This document shows, piece after piece, positions 6,982 to 15,325 of a stretch of DNA of 26,628 nucleotides; within the stretch, counting starts at the first letter, position 1, and each line of letters starts with the position of its first letter. The notes beneath the pieces are model-generated. The model did no database searches, was not told the DNA's origin, and saw only the letters and a list, made by a program, of their open reading frames with translations. Source of the DNA: Bryobacterales bacterium (GTDB taxonomy: Bacteria > Acidobacteriota > Terriglobia > Bryobacterales > Bryobacteraceae); contig PKZC01000463.1 of assembly GCA_003132905.1 (NCBI GenBank), positions 6,322-32,949 of the forward strand, written 5' to 3'. The position numbers and the translations under genes were made by a program.

Positions 6982-7893
6982 ATGGCAGACTTGCCTTCCC
7001 GCAACCGAATGCGGGAAGATCGCAAGGTGACTCATCGAATTATCGCTTCGTTCGCGACTGCGGCGCTCGTCGCTGGATTGTCGCTCATTCCGGCCTTGGG
7101 ACAGGAAGGGCCGCCCCCGGCAACGGGCACAGGCGCCGGAGCACCCGCGGAGGGTGGGCGTGCACCGAACGGGTTCCGCAGGCAGCCTCCCGGGCCTCCG
7201 CCTGGTCCCACGCCGAGGCTGCCTGATATTCCTTACTTGGGTGTCAACGCAGGAAAGCCGGACTTCGGTGGTTTGGCGAAGGGCATGTGGCAAGTGCCGT
7301 ACATTATCGACATGCAGAAGCAGGGCAAGGCTCCGGACGGCGGTCCTGTGGTGGTGCCCTTTACGGCTCTCGGAAAGCAGGAATTCGATGAGCGGACCGC
7401 GACTCACTCCAAGGACGATCCGGAAGGCTTTTGCCTGCCGCCCGGCGTTCCTCGCATGATGTACACGCCGTATCCCACCGAGATCTTCCAGTTACCCGAC
7501 CGCATTCTGTTCATCTATGAAGGCGGTGCGCACGTGTGGCGCATCATCTGGATGGATGGACGCAAGCAGCCCGCGGATCCGAATCCGGATTACTTGGGAT
7601 ATTCCGTGGGCCACTGGGAAGGCGACACGCTGGTGGTGGATACCATCGGGATGAACGACCGAACCTGGCTGGATGCCGCGGGTCACGGACACGGTGAAAA
7701 GCTGCACGTCACCGAAAAATACACGCGTCCCGATTCGAATACGCTACGTCTGGAAGCGACTATGGACGATCCCGACTACTACACCAAGCCGTGGAGCGTG
7801 GTGACGACGTCGCGCTGGGCTCCGGGACAGGAACTGATGGAATACATCTGCCAGGAAAATAACAAGGACCTGCAGCACCTGGTGGGCAAGTAA
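6982..7893 (+). CDS. Exported protein of unknown function
   Basis: A 303-residue protein. ATG 6982 follows AAAGG by only 4 bases. GTG 7027 is an alternative and gives a more compact signal peptide (THRIIASFATAALVAGLSLI). The signal is followed by a Gly/Pro/Ala-rich linker (about residues 42-80) and a conserved-looking domain with GFCLPPGVPRMMYTPYPTEI, HVWRIIWMDGRKQPADPNPD, YLGYSVGHWEGDTLVVDTIG, DRTWLDAAGHGHGEKLHVTE and WSVVTTSRWAPGQ. Proteins like this occur in many copies in acidobacterial and some proteobacterial genomes, but I know of no reaction. It is convergent with Ku, with a 17-base gap. Confidence 0.82.
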   Translation: MADLPSRNRMREDRKVTHRIIASFATAALVAGLSLIPALGQEGPPPATGTGAGAPAEGGRAPNGFRRQPPGPPPGPTPRLPDIPYLGVNAGKPDFGGLAKGMWQVPYIIDMQKQGKAPDGGPVVVPFTALGKQEFDERTATHSKDDPEGFCLPPGVPRMMYTPYPTEIFQLPDRILFIYEGGAHVWRIIWMDGRKQPADPNPDYLGYSVGHWEGDTLVVDTIGMNDRTWLDAAGHGHGEKLHVTEKYTRPDSNTLRLEATMDDPDYYTKPWSVVTTSRWAPGQELMEYICQENNKDLQHLVGK

Positions 7894-7910
7894 ATCCGGC
7901 GAGGACCGCG

Positions 7911-8753
7911 TTAACCGCGCGCGGTTCTCTTCTTCGTGGCGGTTTTCGTCTCCGGTTCGGCGTTCAAGGTCTCCACCGATGCGGGTGGTTTCTTGGCTGC
8001 GGCCAGGCTTTGTTTTAGCGCCTGCATGATATCGATAACCTTGGCCGGTTCGGCCGTGGGTGGCGTCACAACTTCCTGGCCCTTGATCTTGGCGTCGATC
8101 AGCGACTGCAGATTGTCGAGATACGTGTCGTGATATTTCTGCGGCTCAAAGGGCGCGGCGAGGGACTCCACCAGCATCTCGGCCAGTTTCAGTTCCTGTT
8201 CCCTTACCAAACCGGTATCGGTGCGAAATTCTTCTACTCGCCGCACTTCGTTGGCGTAATACATGGTGTGCATTAGCAGGCCGTGAGCGCCGGGGCGGAA
8301 GATCACGATGTGCTCGCGATTGTGCATGGCGATCTTGGCCACGCCCACATAGCCGGTGCGCTTTAGAGTGTCGTAGAGCAGCGCGTAGGGCTTCTGCCCG
8401 GCTTCGTCGGGCGCCATATAGTAGGAGCTTTCGAAATAGATGGGGTCCACTTCGGCGGTCTTGACGAATTCCAGAATCTCCATCACTTTCGCGCTAGGGG
8501 GCGCCATTTTCTTGATGTCCTCATCCTCGATGACGACGTAGCGATCCTTCTCGTATTCGTAGCCCTTGACGATCTCGCTGCGCGGAATCGGCTTGTCTTC
8601 CGCCTGGCAATAAATGACCTGCTTGATGCGCGAGTTATCGGTTTTATGAAGTTGGTTAAAGCTGATGCCCTCGCTGCGAGCAGCGGTGAACAGCTTCACG
8701 GGAAACGAAACGAGGCCGAAAGTGAGATGCCCTTTCCAGACCGTTGTAGCCAT
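7911..8753 (-). CDS. ku: Bacterial Ku, DNA end-binding protein of non-homologous end joining
   Basis: A 280-residue Ku homologue. It forms a ring-shaped homodimer on double-strand ends and normally recruits ligase D. The N terminus reads TTVWKGHLTFGLVSFPVKLF, followed by FNQLHK, VKGYEYEKDRYVVIEDEDI, YFESSYYMAPDE, YALLYDTLK, VGVAKIAMHNREHIV and ELKLAEMLVESL, the usual order of the Ku core. The last 50 residues form an Ala/Lys-rich tail ending KKRTARG, a kind of tail that contacts DNA or LigD in other bacteria. The start at 8753 is set by GGGAGG 8 bases upstream and by a promoter -10 (8767-8772) that overlaps the alternative upstream ATG at 8771. No ligD is in view. Confidence 0.95.
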   Translation of the reverse strand: MATTVWKGHLTFGLVSFPVKLFTAARSEGISFNQLHKTDNSRIKQVIYCQAEDKPIPRSEIVKGYEYEKDRYVVIEDEDIKKMAPPSAKVMEILEFVKTAEVDPIYFESSYYMAPDEAGQKPYALLYDTLKRTGYVGVAKIAMHNREHIVIFRPGAHGLLMHTMYYANEVRRVEEFRTDTGLVREQELKLAEMLVESLAAPFEPQKYHDTYLDNLQSLIDAKIKGQEVVTPPTAEPAKVIDIMQALKQSLAAAKKPPASVETLNAEPETKTATKKRTARG

Positions 8754-8766
8754 AGCGACAACCTCC

Positions 8767-8795
8767 CACAATATGTAGACATAACACGCTGGTCA
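8767..8795 (-). promoter_or_regulatory. Probable promoter of ku
   Basis: On the minus strand, TTGACC (8795-8790), a 17-base spacer, then TATTGT (8772-8767). GGGAGG and the ATG at 8753 follow. The -10 covers the alternative start at 8771, so translation must begin at 8753. Confidence 0.6.
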
Positions 8796-8874
8796 AACAT
8801 TTTCAAGTCGGGACGTTTTTCGGGGCGCGTGCGCAACGGCGGGACGGATGACACGCGAGTAACATGGAATAGAG

Positions 8875-9291
8875 ATGCTGGCAAGGTCGCAGATCGGCGT
8901 GGAAGAGTACCTGGACTTGGTATTCGATGACCAGTCCGAACCGGATTACGTTGACGGGGCGGTGGTGGAACGAGCCCTGCCAACACCAATTCATAGCCAA
9001 ATTCAGAGTCTTCTGACAATTTTCTTTGCGCCCTTAATGAGCCGATTCAAACTGATCCTCATGTCGGAGCTTCGTGTGCAGATCGAGCCCCGCCGTTTTC
9101 GGGTGGTCGACTTCGCTGTGTACTGCGATGCTAGGCCTGAAGGCCGTTACGCCACCAGCCCGGCCTTTGTCGTAGTCGAAATCATTTCCCCGGACGATCG
9201 CTATGGCAGATTGACTCATCGCCTGGAAGATTATCGCCGCTGGGGCGTACCGCACGTCTGGTTGATCGATCCCGAATTGAAGCGCCTCTAA
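8875..9291 (+). CDS. Uma2 family nuclease, truncated by an in-frame stop
   Basis: As read, 138 residues of the Uma2 (DUF820) PD-(D/E)XK nuclease-like family: VEEYLDL, DYVDGAVVER, SELRVQI, VVDFAVY (Asp 79), FVVVEIISPDD (Glu 102), then LEDYRRWGVPHVWLIDPELK and a stop after KRL. The fold's core and active-site acids are present. Family members usually continue for another 30 or so residues, and here the frame reopens directly after the TAA at 9289-9291 with EYSDAGLLQHAALRLAEFDF to a stop at 9387. The full-length gene would therefore be 8875-9387 (171 codons), and TAA replaces what is usually a Tyr codon in LYxYxDAG. Uma2 genes are abundant, often decayed, and their cellular role is unsettled. 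It is divergent from ku. Confidence 0.8.
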   Translation: MLARSQIGVEEYLDLVFDDQSEPDYVDGAVVERALPTPIHSQIQSLLTIFFAPLMSRFKLILMSELRVQIEPRRFRVVDFAVYCDARPEGRYATSPAFVVVEIISPDDRYGRLTHRLEDYRRWGVPHVWLIDPELKRL

Positions 9292-9387
9292 GAATACTCC
9301 GATGCCGGGTTGCTGCAGCATGCCGCCCTTCGTCTGGCGGAGTTCGATTTTGAACTTTCGGCGCAAGAGTTGTTAAAAAACATCTAG
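9292..9387 (+). pseudogene. Cut-off C-terminal part of the Uma2 gene
   Basis: These 31 codons, in the same frame as the upstream Uma2 gene and separated from it only by the TAA at 9289-9291, read like the normal Uma2 C terminus (YSDAGLLQ, LRLAEFDFELSAQELL). The segment ends at TAG 9385-9387. It has no start of its own, so it would be translated only by readthrough of the stop. Confidence 0.75.
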
Positions 9388-9491
9388 TCGCTCCGTCCCG
9401 CAATTTATTTCCCCTTCCATTCCTTTGAGTTGAATCTTTGGGCGATCACTACCGGCGTGCTTGAGCCATAGGCTTGGGTTGGGTGATGGCG

Positions 9492-9558
9492 GAAGCGCAC
9501 GGGCTGCGGTTCGTTGCTCCTGAAAAAGGAGAACAACCTTCGCGGTCCGTGCGACTTC
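9492..9558. repeat. 67-base imperfect palindrome (long stem-loop)
   Basis: The paired arms, from outside in, are GAAG/CTTC (9492-9495 and 9555-9558), GCACGG/CCGTGC (9497-9502 and 9547-9552), GCG/CGC (9506-9508 and 9541-9543), GTTG/CAAC (9513-9516 and 9534-9537) and CTCCT/AGGAG (9517-9521 and 9527-9531), with loop GAAAA. It lies in the gene-free stretch between the Uma2 remnant and the LssY-C gene stop (9569). No T run follows on either strand. It could be a REP-like mobile palindrome, a structured RNA or an unusual terminator. The rest of 9388-9568 shows nothing else. Confidence 0.6.
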
Positions 9559-9568
9559 TAGGAGTGAC

Positions 9569-10771
9569 TTAGAAATTGACGACGGCCATGCCGCCATCAG
9601 TTTTCAGCGCATCGCCCGTGGCATTGTGCATATCCTGCGGCAACGCGTTTCGCTCCACCAGCGCTAGCGCGCGCACCAAACCTGTGAGCAGAAGATCGTT
9701 GACCACCTTGGCGCGCTCCAGGTCGATCTGCGGGTCGATGGTATGGATGAAGGTGCGGTTTTCTTCTGAAAAACTGATCCCCGTATCGTGCGTAGCGGCG
9801 CATACCCAGATCGCTTTCCCATTGAATGTTCCGGGCCGTTGCCATATTCGCAAGTGATGCCGCGCGGCGAATGTGTCGTTGATCTTCTCGAAGACAAAAT
9901 CCGGAGCACGGCCATCCAGCAGAAGCACGGAAACGGGCGCCTCCTGATAGCCACGCATTTCCGCCATGGCGCGGAAGGTTTCGAGTTTAGACTGATCGCT
10001 CAGTTTCGCCGCCGGCGTCCAGCCTGCTTTTTGAAACGCGTTTTGGAGTTGTTCGCGGCTGCCCAGAAACATCAGGTTGGTGAGATCGGAGGGCCTTTGA
10101 TCTTTCTCGGTCGCGGTCCGAAACGGCTCGCTGTTCACCAATCGAAAGAGCTGATCCTGGGGTTCAATCGAGGCTACATCCGGGGTTGCGACGACGCCGG
10201 TCCATTCCAACGGCTTGGTCAACGCAATGGTCATCTCCACGCCCGCTTTGTAATTGATGTTCGCGTCCGCGTCTTTCAGCACCACCTGTTTGACGGTTCC
10301 CAACAGGTCGGCAAACGAGGGATACTTCTCGGCAACCTTGTTGATCCCCTGGTCCAGACGCCCCGAACCTGTCTTCGATGCAATGATGCCCTGAATGCGG
10401 CCATCGGAATCCAGTGACTCGCGCGCATTGTCGATGCCAGAGAGTTTAGCCGCCACGCTGGCTTTTTTCCCGCTGGCGTCGTGAATTTCGTCGAAAGCCA
10501 GCGCCAGGATGGCTTGATCGTCCGGATTCACCGCGGCGGTCACCTCTTTGACGTGTCCCCGCAGTGTCGCTCCGGCGGCCATCGCAATATGACCGTTCAC
10601 CACCACCGGTGCGATCACCAATGCGTCGAAAACATCGCCCATCTTGGCTTTGGAGGTGTTGATCTCCTGAGTTAGCCGGATTTGGAGCTGCGTGCCGGAA
10701 GGAATTCGCTCCGCTGTAGCGAAGCCGGCGACAGTGAATAAAAAGATCGCCACTTTCAGGCCCGATTTCAC
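9569..10771 (-). CDS. Exported protein with LssY-like C-terminal domain
   Basis: About 400 residues with a signal peptide (KSGLKVAIFLFTVAGFATA). The N-terminal part begins IPSGTQLQIRLTQEINTSKA, then KMGDVFDALVIAPV and IAMAAGATLRGHV, a beta-rich envelope-protein segment. The C-terminal half matches the LssY_C domain: LTNLMFLGSREQLQNAFQKAGW near residue 225, RAPDFVFEK near 285, RHHLRIWQ near 300, and IDPQIDLERAKVVNDLLLTG near 345. LssY_C is often found with membrane phosphatase-type proteins; its function is unknown. Start GTG 10771 was preferred over GTG 10777 because AGGA lies 7 bases before it. The gene is divergent from the 1130-residue protein. Confidence 0.82.
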   Translation of the reverse strand: MKSGLKVAIFLFTVAGFATAERIPSGTQLQIRLTQEINTSKAKMGDVFDALVIAPVVVNGHIAMAAGATLRGHVKEVTAAVNPDDQAILALAFDEIHDASGKKASVAAKLSGIDNARESLDSDGRIQGIIASKTGSGRLDQGINKVAEKYPSFADLLGTVKQVVLKDADANINYKAGVEMTIALTKPLEWTGVVATPDVASIEPQDQLFRLVNSEPFRTATEKDQRPSDLTNLMFLGSREQLQNAFQKAGWTPAAKLSDQSKLETFRAMAEMRGYQEAPVSVLLLDGRAPDFVFEKINDTFAARHHLRIWQRPGTFNGKAIWVCAATHDTGISFSEENRTFIHTIDPQIDLERAKVVNDLLLTGLVRALALVERNALPQDMHNATGDALKTDGGMAVVNF

Positions 10772-10900
10772 ACTCACATCCTAGCGCGCCGCCGCAGTGA
10801 CCGCCAGGTTTAAACCAGGCTAAGGCCGTCCAAGCGCTCGTGCTGTAACCAGTGCTACAGTAATTAGCCAAGAGCGGGACGGGAAAGGAATATACCCTCC

Positions 10901-13900
10901 ATGAAAGCCCTCGTAACGGCATTCATTTCTCTTTTTGGCGTTGGTACTTTTTTTTGCACCAGCATTGCGTGGGCGGCCGAGGATTTTGCGGTCCACGCCT
11001 GGCAAATGGAAAGCAAAGGCGATGCCGCCGAAGCACGCGATTACCTGCAACGTGCTTCCCAAACGGGTGGCGTGGATGCCAAGCTGGCCTATGCACAATT
11101 TCTAGACCGTCACCGGGACCCTGCAGCGCGCGAGGCCTATGAAAAGGTCTGGAGCGCGGCGCGAGGCGAACAGCGCGAATTGGCCGCACGCCGCATGGTG
11201 GTGCTGGATTTAATCGCTGGCGATCGGGACGCCGCCCAACGCCACATCGAGCAATACAAGAGTGCGGGTGGCCGCGATTTCAATCTTCCCGCACTTTCCG
11301 CAGGTCCTGCGGCAAAGGTTCAGACCATCGCGATCCCTGGTCCTCTGCGTTCCTTTTCCCGTATGGCGGCCCTGGCGCCGGAAACCAACCTGGATGATGT
11401 GCTGCCGGCTCTGGCGCGGAACGTGGTCACCAATGGCTACCAAGCCGCCGGCAGCAACGATGTACTGGAGCAGACCGAGTACCTGAAGCTGGTGATTCGT
11501 TATCTCTCGCAGGCTCGCGAACTCGAAAAGCTGGCGGATTCGAGCGGTGTAATCAAGATTGAGACTTGCGATTCCACGCAAACCGGCGAGTTGCTGCGGG
11601 TGCTCGGATATCGAATGCGCGGCGGCTGCGGCAGCGAAGTAGTTTTGGAAACGCTGAACGCCACGCGCGCCTTCCTCACCATCGATTCCGGATTTCCACT
11701 GGCCGAGTTGGAACAGGACCTGCGTACCAACCGGGTGTTTGCGTACGATTTCAAGCCGACCCAAATCCCAATCCTTTATACGCAGGACTACTGGCTTTCG
11801 AGCAAAGACCGGCAGGGCGCCGAGTTCATCGATTCTTTTCTCGGCGATCCTTCGCTTTGCCGCCTGTACCTGGCGCTTTCGAAGCTGGATCCGAGCGCCT
11901 CTGAAGAGCTGCGCAAAGGCACTACGATGCAAAGAATCCGCGCCTATGCTCACGTTTTGGATTTCTATGGCGGCATGTTCCAGGTTCGGAATGGCAAGGC
12001 TGTTGTGCCGGGCGGCGCTCGTTCCGAAAAAGCCTGGGCGGATCTGGTGGGAGCGTCACCCGACAAACCCGGTGCGTTCTTTGAGCGCCTGATCGTGCGA
12101 GACGATGGCTGGCTGGCGAGTTATTTCGATGCTCTTGCGCGAATCTCCAACAATCCGGCGAACGGGCCCGTTCAAAACTATCTCACTGAACCCGAGCGAG
12201 TGAAGCGGTTTTACTCTGCGATTCGCGGAAAAGTGACTAGCCCCGGGCCAGCCCGCCCGGTGTTCCGCTCCAACACCGACATGATGCTGTTGACCGCGCG
12301 GCTGCGGCTGGATCCAAATGGCAAGCCGCACATCCCGGGAAGCCTGGACGTGTGGCGGACTTTGTTCATTGAACACCCCTCGGGAAGCGGCAAATACGAC
12401 GCCAAACTCAGTAAAGACGCCGCGAACTGGAAAGATCCCGATGATGTGATTGAGGCTCTATTCGGGCTTTGCCGCAAGGCGGCTGAGAACGAGCCGCTGA
12501 AGATTTTCATGGCGTTGAGCGACCTGGATCGCCACCGCCAAACGCCGCTCGATGCAAAGACCGCCGACCGCATGGCTCGCGAGTTCCGTTCATTCGGCGC
12601 GCAATATCCGATCTTCGCCGAAGCGTCCGATGTTTCAAACGGCACGATCAATCAATTCCTGGACACCGCCGCCGCGGTGGATCAGATTCATGATCTGGGA
12701 CTGCGCTCGGATGCTGCAGGGACGCTGCAATCGCTGGTTGGGCTGTGGCAGATATTCTCCCGGCAAGGCTCTATTGCAGCGGTCAATCAAGATCGCACGC
12801 TGGCCGCGATTCTCACGCGTTTTTCCAAAGTGAAGAACGAAGGCGACGTGTTCGATGGCGGACGCCAGGGCGTCCAGACGCTGCTTTCGGCCACGAACTC
12901 GCCCACCGACGCATCCGCCCAGGATCGAATGCTCGATCTGCTAGCGGGAACTTCGCAGCCCGATACTTCCGACACCCACAACCAACTGGTGGAAGACATG
13001 ATTCGAATCTTCGAGGCGCAGCGGCTGATCTCGCTGTCTTCGATTTTCGATCTGGTGGATCAATTGGAAAGCGTGGCGAAGGGCGAAAAGGCCAACAACT
13101 CCCTGATCACCAAGACGGCCGCGAGAATCTCGGAGATTCAACTTCCGCGCACGTCGCTCAGCGGGGCCGAAAGAACCGCTCTTAGTTTCGGCTACTGGCC
13201 GGAAAAGCACATTGAAACCGAAAGAAAGCTGACGCTGCGCGCATTCATCGATCGATCGGGGAGCGATCCTAAGAAGCTGGATGACATCCGGGCGCTGATG
13301 GCGCCGTTTCTGCGCGATACCTTGATCGGGCTAAATTACGTACACTACGCGCCGCCGGGAGCGCAGGTGCTATATGCCAATCCGCTCTTTGTCCGGAGCC
13401 ACGATTTCGTCGGCGCGCAAGGGACGAATTCGACCTGGAAAGATACCGAAGTTATGGGAGGCGGCTGGCCCTCGAGCGCCGGCGGAAGGCTGGTGGGGTC
13501 TCTCGTCAGTCTGCCTTACGCGCTGGCTGACGGCGAACAAAACTTCCTGATCCCATCGCGCGAGCAGGCGCTTATCTGGGGCGATCTGGTTCCGCAGTTG
13601 CTTCTCACCGCCACAATCCCGCGCTGGTGGAACGTAACGCCCGGGCAATTGCATTGGGTGGCGCTGCACATGGATTACGCCGAAACGATGCTGGCCGAAG
13701 CCGCGCTCAATGCGGACCGCCGACAGATCGTGTTAGACGCACTGAGCCAATATGCGATGCCGGCTCGGGTAGCGCACCTGCGCAAGTTACTGGAGCAAGG
13801 CAGGGTGAGCGCGGCGCTCGACACGGTGATGCCATCTGAACTGTTTGCCATCGCCCGAGATGTAGTGTCCGCCGAGAAAGCCGACGCACCGTTGGCAATC

Positions 13901-14293
13901 GAAATTCGAAGGGAAGCCGCGGAGACGCCGCAGCAGTTGAATTACGAAAGCATCTCGCGCGCCTTCGGAACCCCTAAGCCCACGCTTGCAAATTCGTATT
14001 CACCAGAATTGCTCAGCCTGCGGACGTTTCCAACGTTGATGGGCTACTCCAGCCGGATCTTGGCCGAAAGCTGGGAGTCGAACCTGCTGTTCTATGCCGC
14101 TCTAGCGGATCAATTGTATCTATCGCCCGCGGAGCTGAATGTGTTGGTTCCGGATTGGACCCGCCAAACCGTGGAGCGAATTTTCGCTACCAACCTGGAA
14201 GACTGGCCCGCGCTGCTGCGTTCGCTCCGGCTGGTGGGTGACGATGTGCGCGAGAAATCGCGCAAGCATGTGACAGCGTCGAGCGGTTTTTAG
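10901..14293 (+). CDS. Large exported protein of unknown function (1130 residues)
   Basis: Signal peptide KALVTAFISLFGVGTFFCTS with cleavage near AWA-AED. The region just after it (AEARDYLQRASQTGGVDAK, then LAYAQFLDRHRDPAAREAYE) looks like one or two TPR-type helix pairs. The rest is mostly helical with no motif I recognise: no kinase, protease, transglycosylase or metal-binding signature. One segment near residue 840 is rich in Gly and aromatic residues (TEVMGGGWPSSAGGRLVGSL). A purine-rich AAAGGA precedes ATG 10901. The next gene begins 24 bases after the stop, so the pair is probably an operon. A periplasmic or outer-membrane scaffold is a guess only. Confidence 0.85.
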   Translation: MKALVTAFISLFGVGTFFCTSIAWAAEDFAVHAWQMESKGDAAEARDYLQRASQTGGVDAKLAYAQFLDRHRDPAAREAYEKVWSAARGEQRELAARRMVVLDLIAGDRDAAQRHIEQYKSAGGRDFNLPALSAGPAAKVQTIAIPGPLRSFSRMAALAPETNLDDVLPALARNVVTNGYQAAGSNDVLEQTEYLKLVIRYLSQARELEKLADSSGVIKIETCDSTQTGELLRVLGYRMRGGCGSEVVLETLNATRAFLTIDSGFPLAELEQDLRTNRVFAYDFKPTQIPILYTQDYWLSSKDRQGAEFIDSFLGDPSLCRLYLALSKLDPSASEELRKGTTMQRIRAYAHVLDFYGGMFQVRNGKAVVPGGARSEKAWADLVGASPDKPGAFFERLIVRDDGWLASYFDALARISNNPANGPVQNYLTEPERVKRFYSAIRGKVTSPGPARPVFRSNTDMMLLTARLRLDPNGKPHIPGSLDVWRTLFIEHPSGSGKYDAKLSKDAANWKDPDDVIEALFGLCRKAAENEPLKIFMALSDLDRHRQTPLDAKTADRMAREFRSFGAQYPIFAEASDVSNGTINQFLDTAAAVDQIHDLGLRSDAAGTLQSLVGLWQIFSRQGSIAAVNQDRTLAAILTRFSKVKNEGDVFDGGRQGVQTLLSATNSPTDASAQDRMLDLLAGTSQPDTSDTHNQLVEDMIRIFEAQRLISLSSIFDLVDQLESVAKGEKANNSLITKTAARISEIQLPRTSLSGAERTALSFGYWPEKHIETERKLTLRAFIDRSGSDPKKLDDIRALMAPFLRDTLIGLNYVHYAPPGAQVLYANPLFVRSHDFVGAQGTNSTWKDTEVMGGGWPSSAGGRLVGSLVSLPYALADGEQNFLIPSREQALIWGDLVPQLLLTATIPRWWNVTPGQLHWVALHMDYAETMLAEAALNADRRQIVLDALSQYAMPARVAHLRKLLEQGRVSAALDTVMPSELFAIARDVVSAEKADAPLAIEIRREAAETPQQLNYESISRAFGTPKPTLANSYSPELLSLRTFPTLMGYSSRILAESWESNLLFYAALADQLYLSPAELNVLVPDWTRQTVERIFATNLEDWPALLRSLRLVGDDVREKSRKHVTASSGF

Positions 14294-14317
14294 ATTTTCC
14301 TATTGCGGAGGACAGTC

Positions 14318-15325
14318 TTGAAGGTCAATCGTAAAGTACTCATGGGGGCTTCGGTAGCGGTTTGCGCGACGGCGCTTTGGGCCCAGGAACAGCGGCCTAC
14401 CTTCCGCGTCAAGGTGGACATGGTGGTTCTGAGTTTCACTGTGACCGATAGCAAGGGCCATTACATCAACGGGCTGAAACCCAGCGATTTCCATTTAGCC
14501 GAAGATGGCATCGCGCAGAAGATCAACACGTTCGGAGAAGGCAATAAACCGCCGGTGCAGATTATGGACGACGGAACGACGCGCCCGCTGTCGGCGGCGG
14601 CGGAGGCTGCCATTGCCCAGGCGGACGGCGCGCCCACCGAAGTCCACTCAGACTCTTTCGTCGGCACCAATGTGTTCGTGCTCTTTGATACCAGCAACTA
14701 TATGTATCGCGGGTTCGTCTATGCCTCCGATGCGATCGCGGATTTCGTGCGTGGTTTGGATAAGACCGATTCCGTGGCGGTGTATACGTTCAGCCGCAAT
14801 CTTTCGCGCCCCGCGCCGCTCACGCACGACCGCAATGACGCGATCTTCGGCCTGCGCAAAGCCGTGGCAGGCGACGATGCCGCGCTTTACAACGGCCTGC
14901 TTCTCACGCTGCGCGATGCCGCCAAGGTGCCCGGCCGCAAAGTGGTCATCGTATTTTCGAATGGTCCGGACAACGCCAGCTTGATCGCCCCGGATGATGT
15001 TCGCGCCGTCGCCGAAGACGACGGTATACCCATCTATGTGATCTCCACCAACGACGTCACGAAAGATCCGATGTCGAGCAATGTCTTCAAGCGCATCTCC
15101 ACGCGCACGGGCGGCAAGGCTTATTTCGCGAAGACCTGGCAGAAGCAGGTGGAGGCGTTCGAATCCATTCGCGAAGATCTGGGCAACAGCTACACCATCA
15201 CCTATTATCCGCAGACGAACCCCAACGAGGGTTTTCGCAAGATCAATGTGGAGATCGTGACGGACGTCGGGAAAAAGTATCGCGTTCGGGCCCGGCCAGG
15301 GTATCGTCCGCAAGGCGGATTTTAG
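14318..15325 (+). CDS. VWFA-related Acidobacterial-domain protein (exported)
   Basis: A 335-residue exported protein with signal peptide KVNRKVLMGASVAVCATALW. The pattern is that of the TIGR03436 family (VWFA-related Acidobacterial domain): TFRVKVDMVVLSFTVTDSKG, then LKPSDFHLAEDGIAQKINTF, a VWA-like fold from about residue 118 (NVFVLFDTSNYMYRG), then RKVVIVFSNGPDN, and a C-terminal SYTITYYPQTNPNEGFRKIN. The metal site reads DTSNY (Asp 124) instead of DxSxS, so metal binding may be weak. Start TTG 14318 was chosen because GGAGG lies 6 bases upstream; a TTG at 14303 is in frame but precedes this site. The gene ends in a 4-base overlap with the convergent PQQ dehydrogenase. Confidence 0.9.
   Translation: MKVNRKVLMGASVAVCATALWAQEQRPTFRVKVDMVVLSFTVTDSKGHYINGLKPSDFHLAEDGIAQKINTFGEGNKPPVQIMDDGTTRPLSAAAEAAIAQADGAPTEVHSDSFVGTNVFVLFDTSNYMYRGFVYASDAIADFVRGLDKTDSVAVYTFSRNLSRPAPLTHDRNDAIFGLRKAVAGDDAALYNGLLLTLRDAAKVPGRKVVIVFSNGPDNASLIAPDDVRAVAEDDGIPIYVISTNDVTKDPMSSNVFKRISTRTGGKAYFAKTWQKQVEAFESIREDLGNSYTITYYPQTNPNEGFRKINVEIVTDVGKKYRVRARPGYRPQGGF

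Noticed and set aside
7913..7926. 14-base perfect palindrome AACCGCGCGCGGTT over the end of ku
   Set aside because: It could be half of a terminator, but no T run follows on either strand, and GC-rich palindromes of this length are expected now and then.
10807..10860. GGTTTAAACC palindrome and CTGTA-N8-TACAG inverted repeat in the LssY-C/1130-residue divergent region
   Set aside because: Both are short and no regulator or promoter boxes fit them well enough to call.
11210..11953. 247-codon ORF on the minus strand
   Set aside because: It is a shadow of the 1130-residue gene, whose frame is open for over 3.3 kb with a signal peptide.
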